A stretch of 64,000 nucleotides of DNA from Spirochaetales bacterium (GTDB lineage: Bacteria; Spirochaetota; Spirochaetia; Sphaerochaetales; Sphaerochaetaceae). The position numbers were made by a program, and so were the translations under genes. The notes beneath the pieces were generated by a model that made no database searches, had not been told where the DNA came from, and saw only the letters and a program-made list of their open reading frames with translations. Below, piece by piece: positions 7,721 through 16,689 of the stretch (positions are counted from its first letter, which is position 1; the number at the start of each line of letters is the position of its first letter). Where the stretch lies: contig JAHDQJ010000005.1 of NCBI GenBank assembly GCA_018433865.1, positions 1 through 64,000 of the forward strand, in the 5' to 3' direction.

Positions 7721-9031
7721 ATGAAATCTGTGCGCTTGATCTTCCTGCTTCTGTGGTGTGTGCTCCCGTTGCGTCTCCCTGCTCAGGCATTGGAGCTGAA
7801 CCTTGATGCCTCGATCGAACGGGCACTCACGCACAACCTGTCCATCCGTTCGAGCCTGATCGATGTACATGCGGCACAGCGGGACAAAGACACCTCGTGG
7901 AACCTGTTCTTGCCTGTGGTGCGTGCGACGTTATCCAATTCGGGACGCAACACGGTGTTCCAGGACTCACCAGTAATCAAGCCCATGATCAAGGGCAACT
8001 CAGGGCTGAGCGCAGGTCTCAGCCTTTCGCTCACGTTGAACCCGGCTTTGCAACAGCAATTGCAATCCTTCGACCTGAACTACCAAGTACAGCAGGTGAC
8101 CTATGCTCAGGCTGCCTTGGAGGTCAAGAGAAACGTGACGAAGCTGTTTTTCTATCTGTTGGCAGAACGGGAAAACCTTCTGCTGCTGCAAAAGGGCATC
8201 GAGCTGGCCCAACAGAACCTCGGGAAGGTACGGGTGAGTTTCGAATCGGGTCACACCTCGGAACTCGAGGTCCTCTCTGCAGAGTTGGGTGTGCAGCGGC
8301 TGCTTCCCTCGCTCGGTCAGAGCCGCAACACGTATCATGCGCAGATGATGGCCTTCAAGGTGCTGCTCGGATTGGATCTCGACGAAGAGGTCGAACTGGT
8401 GGGTGTTCTCCCGATGATCGGCTCCACACCAACTCTCGAAGACCTGAATGCACAGGTCGGTCTCTCTCCGAGATTGCGTCTGATCGACCTGAATGTCCTG
8501 AGCTTGGAGAATTCCGCGAAACTGCAACGTCGGTACGACAGCGGACCTTCGATCACGTTCTCGGGGCAATACGGTATCAGCGTGTGGGACGACAATCCGC
8601 TCTATGCTACGGTGGATTTCATCGATACGATCCAGTACACAGTCTCCGTAGCGATCCCCCTCGATGCCCATATTCCAAACTCGCGTGCCCAGGTGTCGCT
8701 TGCGAAGATCGCAGATTCGATGGAAAAGTTGCAGTTGAGCCGAGCACAAACCGTGCAACAGATGAAGCAATCCTTGCGGACACAACTGGCGACCCTGGAG
8801 AATCTCACCGAGCAGATGGATCTGGCCATGGCGAACAGGAACCTTGCCCAGCGTGTGTATGAGATGACCGCAACACAATACGAGAGCGGCTATGCCGATG
8901 CGCTGGCACTTGCGGATGCACGGAACGATCTGTTGGCGGCAGAACAGAACATGCTGTACCTGCAGTACCAGCATGCGAGTGCCAAGGTCGACCTTGCATA
9001 TGATCTCAATCTTGAACCTGACTTTCTTTGA
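7721..9031 (+). CDS. TolC-family outer membrane efflux protein
   Basis: Outer-membrane channel partner of the pump encoded downstream. The ATG at 7721 (MKSVRLIF) with AAAAGGAA is chosen over an earlier in-frame ATG. A cleavable signal peptide (LIFLLLWCVLPLRLPAQA) precedes a mature protein of long alternating helices typical of the family (IERALTHNLSIRSSLIDVHAAQRDKD near the N-terminus; YESGYADALALADARNDLLAAEQNML near the C-terminus). At 436 aa it is normal length. It is the first gene of a four-gene operon; the gap to the adaptor is 26 nt. Confidence 0.9.
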   Translation: MKSVRLIFLLLWCVLPLRLPAQALELNLDASIERALTHNLSIRSSLIDVHAAQRDKDTSWNLFLPVVRATLSNSGRNTVFQDSPVIKPMIKGNSGLSAGLSLSLTLNPALQQQLQSFDLNYQVQQVTYAQAALEVKRNVTKLFFYLLAERENLLLLQKGIELAQQNLGKVRVSFESGHTSELEVLSAELGVQRLLPSLGQSRNTYHAQMMAFKVLLGLDLDEEVELVGVLPMIGSTPTLEDLNAQVGLSPRLRLIDLNVLSLENSAKLQRRYDSGPSITFSGQYGISVWDDNPLYATVDFIDTIQYTVSVAIPLDAHIPNSRAQVSLAKIADSMEKLQLSRAQTVQQMKQSLRTQLATLENLTEQMDLAMANRNLAQRVYEMTATQYESGYADALALADARNDLLAAEQNMLYLQYQHASAKVDLAYDLNLEPDFL

Positions 9032-9057
9032 TGACACGAGAGGAGTAACTTTGCATC

Positions 9058-10005
9058 ATGGCAGATATTGAAGACAAGAAGAAGTTACGTGCAGGCCTGC
9101 TGGTGCTGCTCGTCCTGATACTCGCGGCGATTGCCCTCGTGGTGATCAATCCGTTCGAATCGCTCGGATCCTCGGTGAAGGGGCAAACGGAAGGATCTGC
9201 AATGCCTGAGGAAATCGCCCGGGAAGTCCCGGTACGTACCGCGACTGTCGGGCGGCTCGACCTGCGTGCCTACATCAGGACCAATGGTGATGTCGTGGAT
9301 ACAACATCGATGGATGTGTATCCGGAGGTGACCGGAAAGATCACGTCCATCGGTACTGAAGTCGGCCAACGGGTGGAAAAGGATGCGGTGCTGGGGAAAA
9401 TCGACCCCTCAAGGCCGGGCATGGTGTACCGTGAGACGGCCGTGAAGGCTCCAGTCGCGGGAACGGTCCTGGCAGTCAACTTCACCACCGGATCCTCGGT
9501 CTCCCCGCAAGCCGTGCTGTTCAGGCTGGGCTTGCTCGGAGAACCGGAGGTGGAGGTTTCGGTACCTGAGCGCCATATCGGGAAGGTTGGTCTGGGATCG
9601 AAGGCAGAGGCCACGTTCGTCGCATATCCGGATATCCTGTTCGAAGGCGAGGTAGTGCGACTTGCTCCCACCCTCAACCCAGCGACCAGGACCATGAAGG
9701 TGGGTATCGCGCTCACCGACCCCGATTCCCTGGTCAAGCCGGGCATGTTCCCCTCCGTGAAGCTCTACACCGAATCCATCACAGGAGCACTGGCGATCGA
9801 ACGTCCTGCGATCCAATACGAGGGCAACCAAGCCTACGTGTTCGTCATCGACTCGCGTGGCGTGGCCCGAAAGAGGGCAGTGACCATCGGACTGGAAGTC
9901 GACGATCATGCACAGATCCTTGAGGGATTGGCAGAAGGAGAGACCTTGGTGACCCAGGGGCAATCGCTATTGACCGACGGATCAATTGTCCGCGTTGTCG
10001 ACTGA
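9058..10005 (+). CDS. RND efflux periplasmic adaptor (membrane fusion protein)
   Basis: Bridges the RND pump and the TolC-like channel in the periplasm. One N-terminal membrane anchor (about residues 12-30, LLVLLVLILAAIALVVI) leads into the barrel-sandwich (lipoyl-like) halves: VYPEVTGKITSIGTEVGQRVEKD and VKAPVAGTVLAVNFTTGSSV. A beta-barrel segment follows (VEGEV-type FEGEVVRLAP, ATRTMKVGI) and a membrane-proximal domain. There is almost no alpha-helical hairpin between the lipoyl halves, so this is a short adaptor of 315 aa. It sits 13 nt before the pump gene. Confidence 0.9.
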   Translation: MADIEDKKKLRAGLLVLLVLILAAIALVVINPFESLGSSVKGQTEGSAMPEEIAREVPVRTATVGRLDLRAYIRTNGDVVDTTSMDVYPEVTGKITSIGTEVGQRVEKDAVLGKIDPSRPGMVYRETAVKAPVAGTVLAVNFTTGSSVSPQAVLFRLGLLGEPEVEVSVPERHIGKVGLGSKAEATFVAYPDILFEGEVVRLAPTLNPATRTMKVGIALTDPDSLVKPGMFPSVKLYTESITGALAIERPAIQYEGNQAYVFVIDSRGVARKRAVTIGLEVDDHAQILEGLAEGETLVTQGQSLLTDGSIVRVVD

Positions 10006-10018
10006 GCAGGAAACACCG

Positions 10019-13000
10019 ATGAGTCTAACCCATACAATCGTACATCGGCCGACGACCATCATCGTCATCTACCTTCTGCTCATTTCCTTGGCATTGGTGG
10101 TACTCCCGATGCTTCCGGTCGAGCTCTTTCCTGAGATGAGCCTGCCGATGATGGTCGTGTTCACCTCATACGATGGCGCAAGCCCCGAAACGGTCGAGCA
10201 GACGGTCACGAAGCGGATCGAGAGCGTCATCTCCAATGTCGGGGGCATCAACACCCTCTCATCCTCTTCGTCGGAGGGGATGAGCATGGTGATGATCCAA
10301 TTCAACTACGGTACTGACCTGGATGAAGCTTCGCGGGCAATCGATGACAACCTGAACCTCATACGGGACATCATGCCTGGGGGGGCGGCATCTCCTACCA
10401 TCTTCAAGCTGAATACGAACATGATGCCTGTGATGAACATCGCGGTGATCGGCTCGAACGGGCAGGATGCCAACGTGCTCAGGCGTATCACGAAGGAGCA
10501 GGTCCAAAACCGCCTGGAGCGTGTCCCCGGAGTCTCCTCGACCAGCCTGAACGGTGGGCAGGACCCCTATGTACTGGTTGCAGTGGACCAGAATCGGTTG
10601 GATGCCTACGGCATCACGCTCTCACAGATAGCCCAATCGCTGTACCCGCAGAACTACCAGATCGGTGCCGGTTCCATCACCGAGGGTGATGTCAATTACC
10701 TCGTGCGTACCGATGGAGAATTCACCTCCGTCGATGAGATACGGGAAACGCTCATCAGTACCATACCGACGTATGACAGGATGGGGAACCTGGTCTCCAC
10801 GACCCGCATCACCCTTGAGGATATCGCCGAGGTATCCCGGGCGTACAAGGAGGCCTCCTCCCGCGTCTATGTCAATGGTGAGAACGGTGTCTATCTCTCA
10901 GTCTCCAAGGAATCGGATGCGAATAGCGTCCAGGTGGCGAAATCGGTGCGCGAGGCGATCGGAGAGTTGAACGGACAATTGCCGGACGGTGTGTCCCTCC
11001 ATGTGACGATCGACACCACGACCATGATCGACAGCACGATGCGGACGGTCTACCAATCGCTTTTCTACGGGATGGTGTTGGTGATGTTGGTGCTGTTCAT
11101 CTTCCTCAGGAGCCTCAAGTCCACATTCATCATCGGCATTTCCATCCCGATCAGCCTGTTGGTCACCATCCTGGTGATGTTCTTTCTCGACTATACGCTG
11201 AACCTGATGACCCTCACGGGGCTGATCCTCGGACTTGGCATGACCGTAGACTGTTCGATCGTGGTCCTGGAGAACATCTTCCGCTACCGTGAGCGCGGTT
11301 CCAAGCTCAAGACCGCTGCGTTGCTTGGTACGAAGGAGATGATCGTTGCCATCTCGGCATCGACACTCACCACCGTGTGCGTCTTCGTCCCGATCGTCAT
11401 GCTGCGCAGCAATCTCGAGATGCTCGGGGAGATTCTCGTACCCATGGCAGGTACCATCATCATCTCGCTCCTTTCATCACTGGTGGTCTCTATCACCCTC
11501 ATTCCCGTCCTCTCCAGTTCGTATGTGAACATCTACACCAGGAAACAGAAACCGCTCAGGATGCGTGTGCTCAGATGGGTCGATGATCACATGGAACGGG
11601 CGTTCGAGGCTCTCGATCGCTCCTACAAGCGTGTGCTCGCCGTGTGCATCGACCATCGGTGGCTGACAATGCTCCTGATCGTCCTGATGCTTGTACTGAC
11701 TTTCCAGGCCTTCGACACCATGCACACGACGCTGTATCCTGCGATGACCGAAAGCTCCGTATCGTTGACGGTAACGATGCCCCAGGGGACTACCTTGGAA
11801 TCCACCGAATCGGTGTTGCGTGAGCTTGAGCGTGTCGCGCGCAGCGAAGTCCGTGGGTATCAGGATATCATCGTCTCCACCGGCGGCGGCGGAATCTTCG
11901 GTACCGGCGGCACCAACAGCGGTACCTTGCAGATATCGCTCGGAGAGGCGAAGGATCAGGTGGATGACATGTTTGCCGTGCAAGAACTATTGCGTCGGCA
12001 CTTCCACCGGTTCCCAGCGGCTTCCTTCTCCTTCTCCACGATGTCCATAGGATTGGGGAACCTGAACCCGGTCGATGTGATCATCAAGTCGGATGACCTT
12101 GCTCTCGCCGTAGCGACGGCGAAGGAGCTCAAGGCGCTCATCGACGAGCATGTGCCGCAAGTGACGGAGCCGACAGTCGATTTCGACGAGGGACTTCCGG
12201 AGATGCGGATCGTCATTGATCGTGAACGGGCCTACGCATACGGACTTTCCATGCAGGCGGTCGCGATGGAGATCAGCAACAGTGTCAACGGCAGGACTGC
12301 AACGCAGTTGAAAGAGGGTGGCACCGACACCGATGTGGTGGTGATGCTGCGCAAGGAGGATCGTGCCGATCTTGCAGATCTGGAGAAACTGTTCGTCCGC
12401 AACCCGATGGGCGAGAAGATACCGCTGTCTGCCTTCGCATCGGTGGAACGTTCGACAGGACCCGTGTCAATCAACCGTGAGGACGAGATGCGTGCCGTGC
12501 ATGTGACCGGAGGTTTGGCAACCGGCTTCACCAGTTCGCTCGCTGAGAGTGCGATCAGGACATTGATCGAGGAAAGATTGACGAAGAACGACGAAGTGAT
12601 CATCGAGTTCGGCGGCGATATCGCAGACATGGACGAGATGTTCACGCATATCGGAATCATCATGATTCTCGCGATCGTACTGGTGTTCGGGGTCATGGCC
12701 AGTCTCTTCGAATCATTCAAGAATCCCTTCATCATCCTGCTCTCCATGCCGTTGATGTTGATCGGAATCGTGGGCATCTACGTGATCACGGGTGAGGCTT
12801 TCAGCCTGATCAGCGCGATCGGAGCGGTCATTCTCGCGGGAATCGTCGTGAACAATGGGATCGTCTTGGTCGATTACATAAACCTGCTGCGGAGGCGGGG
12901 CATGGATATCCGCAGCGCATGCATCGAAGCAGGTGGGAACCGCCTGAAGCCGATACTCATGACCAGCCTGACGACCATCTTCGGCATGATTCCCCTCGCA

Positions 13001-13180
13001 TTCTTCGGAGGCGCAGGCGCAGAACAGATCCAGCCGATCGGACAGACTATTGTCGGGGGCATGGTGGTGAGCACGCTGATGACGATCTTTGTCACGCCGG
13101 TGCTGTACCGGCTGTTCAACAGCGATCGGAAGCGGCGGGATATCGAGAGCGTCGCACGATGGGCATCACAGGAGAACTGA
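10019..13180 (+). CDS. RND-family efflux transporter permease
   Basis: Proton-driven inner-membrane exporter; the substrate is unknown (drug, bile-like or lipid export are all possible). The ATG at 10019 (MSLTHTIVHRPTTI) is used; the first helix (IVIYLLLISLALVVLPML) follows at once. It has two halves, each with a large periplasmic loop and six helices. TM4 carries the family Asp in GLGMTVDCSIVVLENI, and the second half repeats GIVVNNGIVLVDYINLLRRRG. At 1053 aa it is typical. It is preceded by the adaptor and followed one base later by a PII-like gene. Confidence 0.93.
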   Translation: MSLTHTIVHRPTTIIVIYLLLISLALVVLPMLPVELFPEMSLPMMVVFTSYDGASPETVEQTVTKRIESVISNVGGINTLSSSSSEGMSMVMIQFNYGTDLDEASRAIDDNLNLIRDIMPGGAASPTIFKLNTNMMPVMNIAVIGSNGQDANVLRRITKEQVQNRLERVPGVSSTSLNGGQDPYVLVAVDQNRLDAYGITLSQIAQSLYPQNYQIGAGSITEGDVNYLVRTDGEFTSVDEIRETLISTIPTYDRMGNLVSTTRITLEDIAEVSRAYKEASSRVYVNGENGVYLSVSKESDANSVQVAKSVREAIGELNGQLPDGVSLHVTIDTTTMIDSTMRTVYQSLFYGMVLVMLVLFIFLRSLKSTFIIGISIPISLLVTILVMFFLDYTLNLMTLTGLILGLGMTVDCSIVVLENIFRYRERGSKLKTAALLGTKEMIVAISASTLTTVCVFVPIVMLRSNLEMLGEILVPMAGTIIISLLSSLVVSITLIPVLSSSYVNIYTRKQKPLRMRVLRWVDDHMERAFEALDRSYKRVLAVCIDHRWLTMLLIVLMLVLTFQAFDTMHTTLYPAMTESSVSLTVTMPQGTTLESTESVLRELERVARSEVRGYQDIIVSTGGGGIFGTGGTNSGTLQISLGEAKDQVDDMFAVQELLRRHFHRFPAASFSFSTMSIGLGNLNPVDVIIKSDDLALAVATAKELKALIDEHVPQVTEPTVDFDEGLPEMRIVIDRERAYAYGLSMQAVAMEISNSVNGRTATQLKEGGTDTDVVVMLRKEDRADLADLEKLFVRNPMGEKIPLSAFASVERSTGPVSINREDEMRAVHVTGGLATGFTSSLAESAIRTLIEERLTKNDEVIIEFGGDIADMDEMFTHIGIIMILAIVLVFGVMASLFESFKNPFIILLSMPLMLIGIVGIYVITGEAFSLISAIGAVILAGIVVNNGIVLVDYINLLRRRGMDIRSACIEAGGNRLKPILMTSLTTIFGMIPLAFFGGAGAEQIQPIGQTIVGGMVVSTLMTIFVTPVLYRLFNSDRKRRDIESVARWASQEN

Positions 13181-13181
13181 T

Positions 13182-13454
13182 ATGAAGAGAGTGGAGATCA
13201 TGGCTGCCCAGGCGGTCAGGGAAGATATCCTGGAGTCGTTGTCATTGCTTGGCGTGCCATCGCACCATACGATCATTCCGGTCGTCCATGGACGGGGGAA
13301 CACGATGCCGAAGCTTGGTGATGCGGTATGGCCGGAGGAGAATTTCCTGATGATCATATACTGCGAAGATGATGTGGTGCGCCGCATCGAACAGGCAGTG
13401 GAACTTGTCAGGAAGAAGTATGATCATGAAGGGATCGGTCTCTTCGTGCTATGA
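13182..13454 (+). CDS. PG0541-type transporter-associated PII-like protein
   Basis: A 90-aa protein resembling the PII-like family often encoded directly after RND pumps (PG0541 family). It starts one base after the pump stop codon. The ferredoxin-like pattern is visible: MKRVEIMAAQAVREDILESL, then HTIIPVVHGRGN, MIIYCEDDVVRRIEQAVELVRKKY. Members are thought to sense a ligand and modulate the partner transporter, but its ligand is unknown. Its 3' end overlaps the convergent agmatinase gene by 47 bp. Confidence 0.75.
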   Translation: MKRVEIMAAQAVREDILESLSLLGVPSHHTIIPVVHGRGNTMPKLGDAVWPEENFLMIIYCEDDVVRRIEQAVELVRKKYDHEGIGLFVL

Positions 13455-14316
13455 GGGCAATCAGGAAATAGGTCAGTTTCGCCACGGTATAGTCACAATG
13501 ATGAAGATGGCTTTGCGGGGCGAGCTCGACGATATCGGCTCCGATGATCGTCCTTCCCTCGGTCAGCCGTTCCAACAATTCCACCGCTTCCCACCACCCG
13601 AATCCACCCGGATCGGGTGTTCCGGTCGCACTCATCAGTGCTGCATCGAATCCATCCACATCGAATGAGACGTAAAGCTTGCCGGGGAAATCCTGTGGTA
13701 ATGCGAGTGAGCTGAAGTGCTCCTGTGTGTGACGCAGCCGGTTGAGTTGCGAGGCATCATGGTAGGTGACGCCGTGGATCGATCTTGCTTCGAGTTCTTC
13801 TACACTGTAGTTGCGGATTCCCACCTGGTGCAACCGTATGCCCTTTTCCAGTGCTCGTCGCATCACCGAGCCGTGACTGTGTACCGTTCCCTCATACGCA
13901 TGCCGCAGATCCATATGGGCATCGAACTGCAGGATTCCAACCTCACCCGGTGGATGGCACGCAGCGATCGCGGCGATCGCTCCGTTGGTGATGCTGTGTT
14001 CCCCGCCGAGGAGGATCGGTATCGCCTGCAGCGACCATGCGTGGCCGATCCTCCGTGCGATGGATGCGAATACCGTTGCGATAGCATCGGAGGTGCAATC
14101 TATCGGTTCCGTGGTATGGATGCCCAGCGCCCCCGGTTCCCCGTAAGATTCCACGATAGTCTCCAGTTGTGCGGAGGCCTCGAGGATCGCGTGCGGTCCG
14201 GCAGCGGTTCCGCTCCCGTAGGATACCGTCCGCTCCAATGGTACCGGAATGACATGGAAGTATCCCCGTTCTGCGGGACATTCGGGATATTCGGAAGAGA
14301 GAAACCAGGTACGCAT
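13408..14316 (-). CDS. speB: agmatinase (agmatine to putrescine and urea)
   Basis: Ureohydrolase with a di-manganese site: GGEHSI, FDAHMDLR and SFDVDGFD carry the family metal ligands. The start at 14316 (MRTWFLSSEYPE) has AGGAGG about eight bases upstream. At 302 aa it is normal. It is the last gene of the four-gene polyamine operon, 13 nt after the decarboxylase gene. The stop codon lies inside the convergent PII-like gene (47-bp overlap), so the two transcripts are antisense at their ends. Confidence 0.88.
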   Translation of the reverse strand: MRTWFLSSEYPECPAERGYFHVIPVPLERTVSYGSGTAAGPHAILEASAQLETIVESYGEPGALGIHTTEPIDCTSDAIATVFASIARRIGHAWSLQAIPILLGGEHSITNGAIAAIAACHPPGEVGILQFDAHMDLRHAYEGTVHSHGSVMRRALEKGIRLHQVGIRNYSVEELEARSIHGVTYHDASQLNRLRHTQEHFSSLALPQDFPGKLYVSFDVDGFDAALMSATGTPDPGGFGWWEAVELLERLTEGRTIIGADIVELAPQSHLHHCDYTVAKLTYFLIALIARRDRSLHDHTSS

Positions 14317-14329
14317 AGGGCGATCCTCC

Positions 14330-15466
14330 TCAACAAAGGCGTGCACGATACTCCTCATGGCCGAATCGTCTCACCAGGGTCGGCCATCCGTTCTCGAAGA
14401 TGACGATGTCGGGAAGCGCGATGCCGTTGAACATCGTCGTCTTCACCATCGTGTAATGCATCATGTCCTCGAAGACCAATCGCTGACCGATCCTCACCGG
14501 CTCGTCGAACAGATAGTCTCCCACCCAATCGCCCGCGAGACAGGAAGCACCTCCGAGCCTGATGCGGTAGCCATCGCCCGCATCGGAAGAGGCTTCGATG
14601 ATCCTGGCTCCACGGACCCGGGGAGTGTAGGGCATCTCAAGGCAATCGGGCATGTGGGTTGCGAACGAGGTATCGAGCATTGCCGTCATCATCGGACCAT
14701 TCTTCACGATATCGAGTACCGTGGCGACCAATACCCCGGTCTCCCAGGCAAATGCGGCACCCGGTTCCAAGATCAGTTCGATGTGGGGATGGCGTGCATG
14801 AAAATCCTGCAACGCGTTCGTCAGGATGTCGATGCGGTACCCCTTGCGTGTCACCAGGTGTCCCCCTCCGAGATTCAGGAAGGAAAGCGACTCGAACAGG
14901 TGTCCGAACAACTGTTCGATCCTTTCCAATGTTGCTGCCGAGTGCTGTGCATCACTTTCGCAGAGGTTGTGGGCGTGCAGTCCTGTCACTCCTGGGGGCA
15001 ACTTTCTTAGATCCGTCTCCGATACACCGAGTCGGGAACCCGGGGCGCAAGGATTGTAGAGATCGGTTGCCACGGGCGAGTACTCCGGGTTTATCCTCAG
15101 CGCTATGTGCTGCCGGTCAAGAACGTTCCGATACCGCTCATGTTCGGCTATTGAATTGAAGGTGACATGCTTCGCGATCTTTGCGATCGCGGGGAACTCC
15201 CGTGGCAGATACGCGGGAGCATATGCATGCACCTCGTCGAAGAACTCATTCGCCAGGAGTGCCTCGTTCAAGCTGCTCGCGGTCGCACCGCGAACCGCCT
15301 TGGCAACGAGGGGAAACACCGCATGCATCGCAAAACCCTTCAGTGCCAGCAGGAAAGTGACGGGAGCGCTTTCCTGGAGGTCCTTGATGACCTCCAGGTT
15401 TCTCTGTAGCGCCTCATGCTCCAGCACGAATGCCGGAGTCCGCTCCACACGATCGACGTCGATCAT
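14330..15466 (-). CDS. nspC: carboxy(nor)spermidine decarboxylase
   Basis: PLP-dependent fold-III decarboxylase converting carboxyspermidine (or carboxynorspermidine) to spermidine (norspermidine). The PLP lysine is in LLALKGFAM near the N-terminus; INPEYSPV, LHAHNLCESD and LNLGGGHLVTRKGY are family landmarks, and DWVGDY precedes the C-terminal sheet. At 378 aa it matches NspC/CASDC. It lies 2 nt after the dehydrogenase gene. Because arginine decarboxylase and agmatinase are in the same operon and would supply putrescine, spermidine is the likely main product. Confidence 0.9.
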   Translation of the reverse strand: MIDVDRVERTPAFVLEHEALQRNLEVIKDLQESAPVTFLLALKGFAMHAVFPLVAKAVRGATASSLNEALLANEFFDEVHAYAPAYLPREFPAIAKIAKHVTFNSIAEHERYRNVLDRQHIALRINPEYSPVATDLYNPCAPGSRLGVSETDLRKLPPGVTGLHAHNLCESDAQHSAATLERIEQLFGHLFESLSFLNLGGGHLVTRKGYRIDILTNALQDFHARHPHIELILEPGAAFAWETGVLVATVLDIVKNGPMMTAMLDTSFATHMPDCLEMPYTPRVRGARIIEASSDAGDGYRIRLGGASCLAGDWVGDYLFDEPVRIGQRLVFEDMMHYTMVKTTMFNGIALPDIVIFENGWPTLVRRFGHEEYRARLC

Positions 15467-15468
15467 CG

Positions 15469-16689
15469 TCACTCTCCGCAGGGCAAGAACGCCAACTTCC
15501 CGTCGACTATGATCTCCCAAGGCAACCCGAGGGACGGAAGAAGCTCCATGAACGGATCGGGGTCGAATTGTTCCATGTTCCATACCCCCGGAGCCTTCCA
15601 CACATCCGTTGCGATGAGTGCAGCTCCGATCGCCGCGGGAACGCCTGTGGTATAGCTGACGCCTTGCGCCTTGGTATCCCGGTAGGCGCTCTGGTGGCTG
15701 CAGTTGTTGTAGATGTAGACCGTACGCTCCTTGCCTTCCTTGACACCTCGGATCTGGCAACCGATCGAGGTCTCTCCCGAATAATTCTCACCCAAGGAGG
15801 AGGGTTCGGGAAGGACTGCCTTGAGAAACTGCAGGGGCTGGATCTGCATGCCTTGGTACTCGATAGGCTCGATGCTCGTCATCCCCACGTTCCGCAGCAC
15901 CTGCAGATGGTTGATGTACTGTGGCGAGAAGGTCATCCAGAACCGTGCGCGGCGGATGGTGGGGAAGTGCTTCACCAAGGATTCCAATTCCTCATGGAAG
16001 AGGAGGTAGGACTCGCGCGCTCCGATCCTCGGATACTCCACCGGTTGATGTATCTCGAGCGCCTCGGTGCTTCTCCACGCTCCATCCTCCCAATAACGTC
16101 CGCGCTGGGTGATCTCCCTGATGTTGATTTCCGGATTGAAGTTGGTGGCGAAGGCCATGCCGTGGTCGCCGGCATTGCAATCCACGATATCGAGACAATG
16201 GATCTCATCGAAATAGTGCTTCGCGGCATAGGCGGTGAAGACATTGGTGACTCCTGGATCGAACCCGCTGCCAAGCAATGCCGTCAAGCCGGCCTCTTGG
16301 TACCGTTCGTGGAATGCCCACTGCCAGGAATATTCGAACTCAGCCTTGTCCTTCGGCTCGTAATTCGCGGTATCCACATAGTGTACGCCTGTTGCAAGGC
16401 AAGCTTCCATGATCGGGAGGTCCTGGTAGGGGAGTGCGACGTTGATCAACAGATCAGGTCTGAACTCTCCGATAAGCCGCATCAACTGCGGTACATCATC
16501 TGCATCGACTTGTGCCGTCCGCACGGGAACGGGTCCGGCTTCGGCGGCGATCGCGTCGCACTTGGATTTCGTCCGGCTTGCGAGCATGATCTCCTCGTAG
16601 AGATGATCCATGCGCGCGCTTTTCTTCACCACGACGGTACCGACGCCTCCTGCTCCGATGATCATCAATCGTTTCCTTGCACTGCCCAT
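15469..16689 (-). CDS. carboxy(nor)spermidine dehydrogenase/synthase
   Basis: Saccharopine-dehydrogenase-like enzyme that condenses aspartate semialdehyde with putrescine (or diaminopropane) and reduces the imine with NAD(P)H. A Rossmann GAGGVGTVVVKK motif opens the protein; HYVDTANYEP and LGSGFDPGVTNVF are characteristic of this branch. At 406 aa it is typical. The gene is flush with speA (no gap) and 2 nt from nspC. SAM decarboxylase and spermidine synthase are not seen in the window, so this is the alternative spermidine route. Confidence 0.9.
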   Translation of the reverse strand: MGSARKRLMIIGAGGVGTVVVKKSARMDHLYEEIMLASRTKSKCDAIAAEAGPVPVRTAQVDADDVPQLMRLIGEFRPDLLINVALPYQDLPIMEACLATGVHYVDTANYEPKDKAEFEYSWQWAFHERYQEAGLTALLGSGFDPGVTNVFTAYAAKHYFDEIHCLDIVDCNAGDHGMAFATNFNPEINIREITQRGRYWEDGAWRSTEALEIHQPVEYPRIGARESYLLFHEELESLVKHFPTIRRARFWMTFSPQYINHLQVLRNVGMTSIEPIEYQGMQIQPLQFLKAVLPEPSSLGENYSGETSIGCQIRGVKEGKERTVYIYNNCSHQSAYRDTKAQGVSYTTGVPAAIGAALIATDVWKAPGVWNMEQFDPDPFMELLPSLGLPWEIIVDGKLAFLPCGE

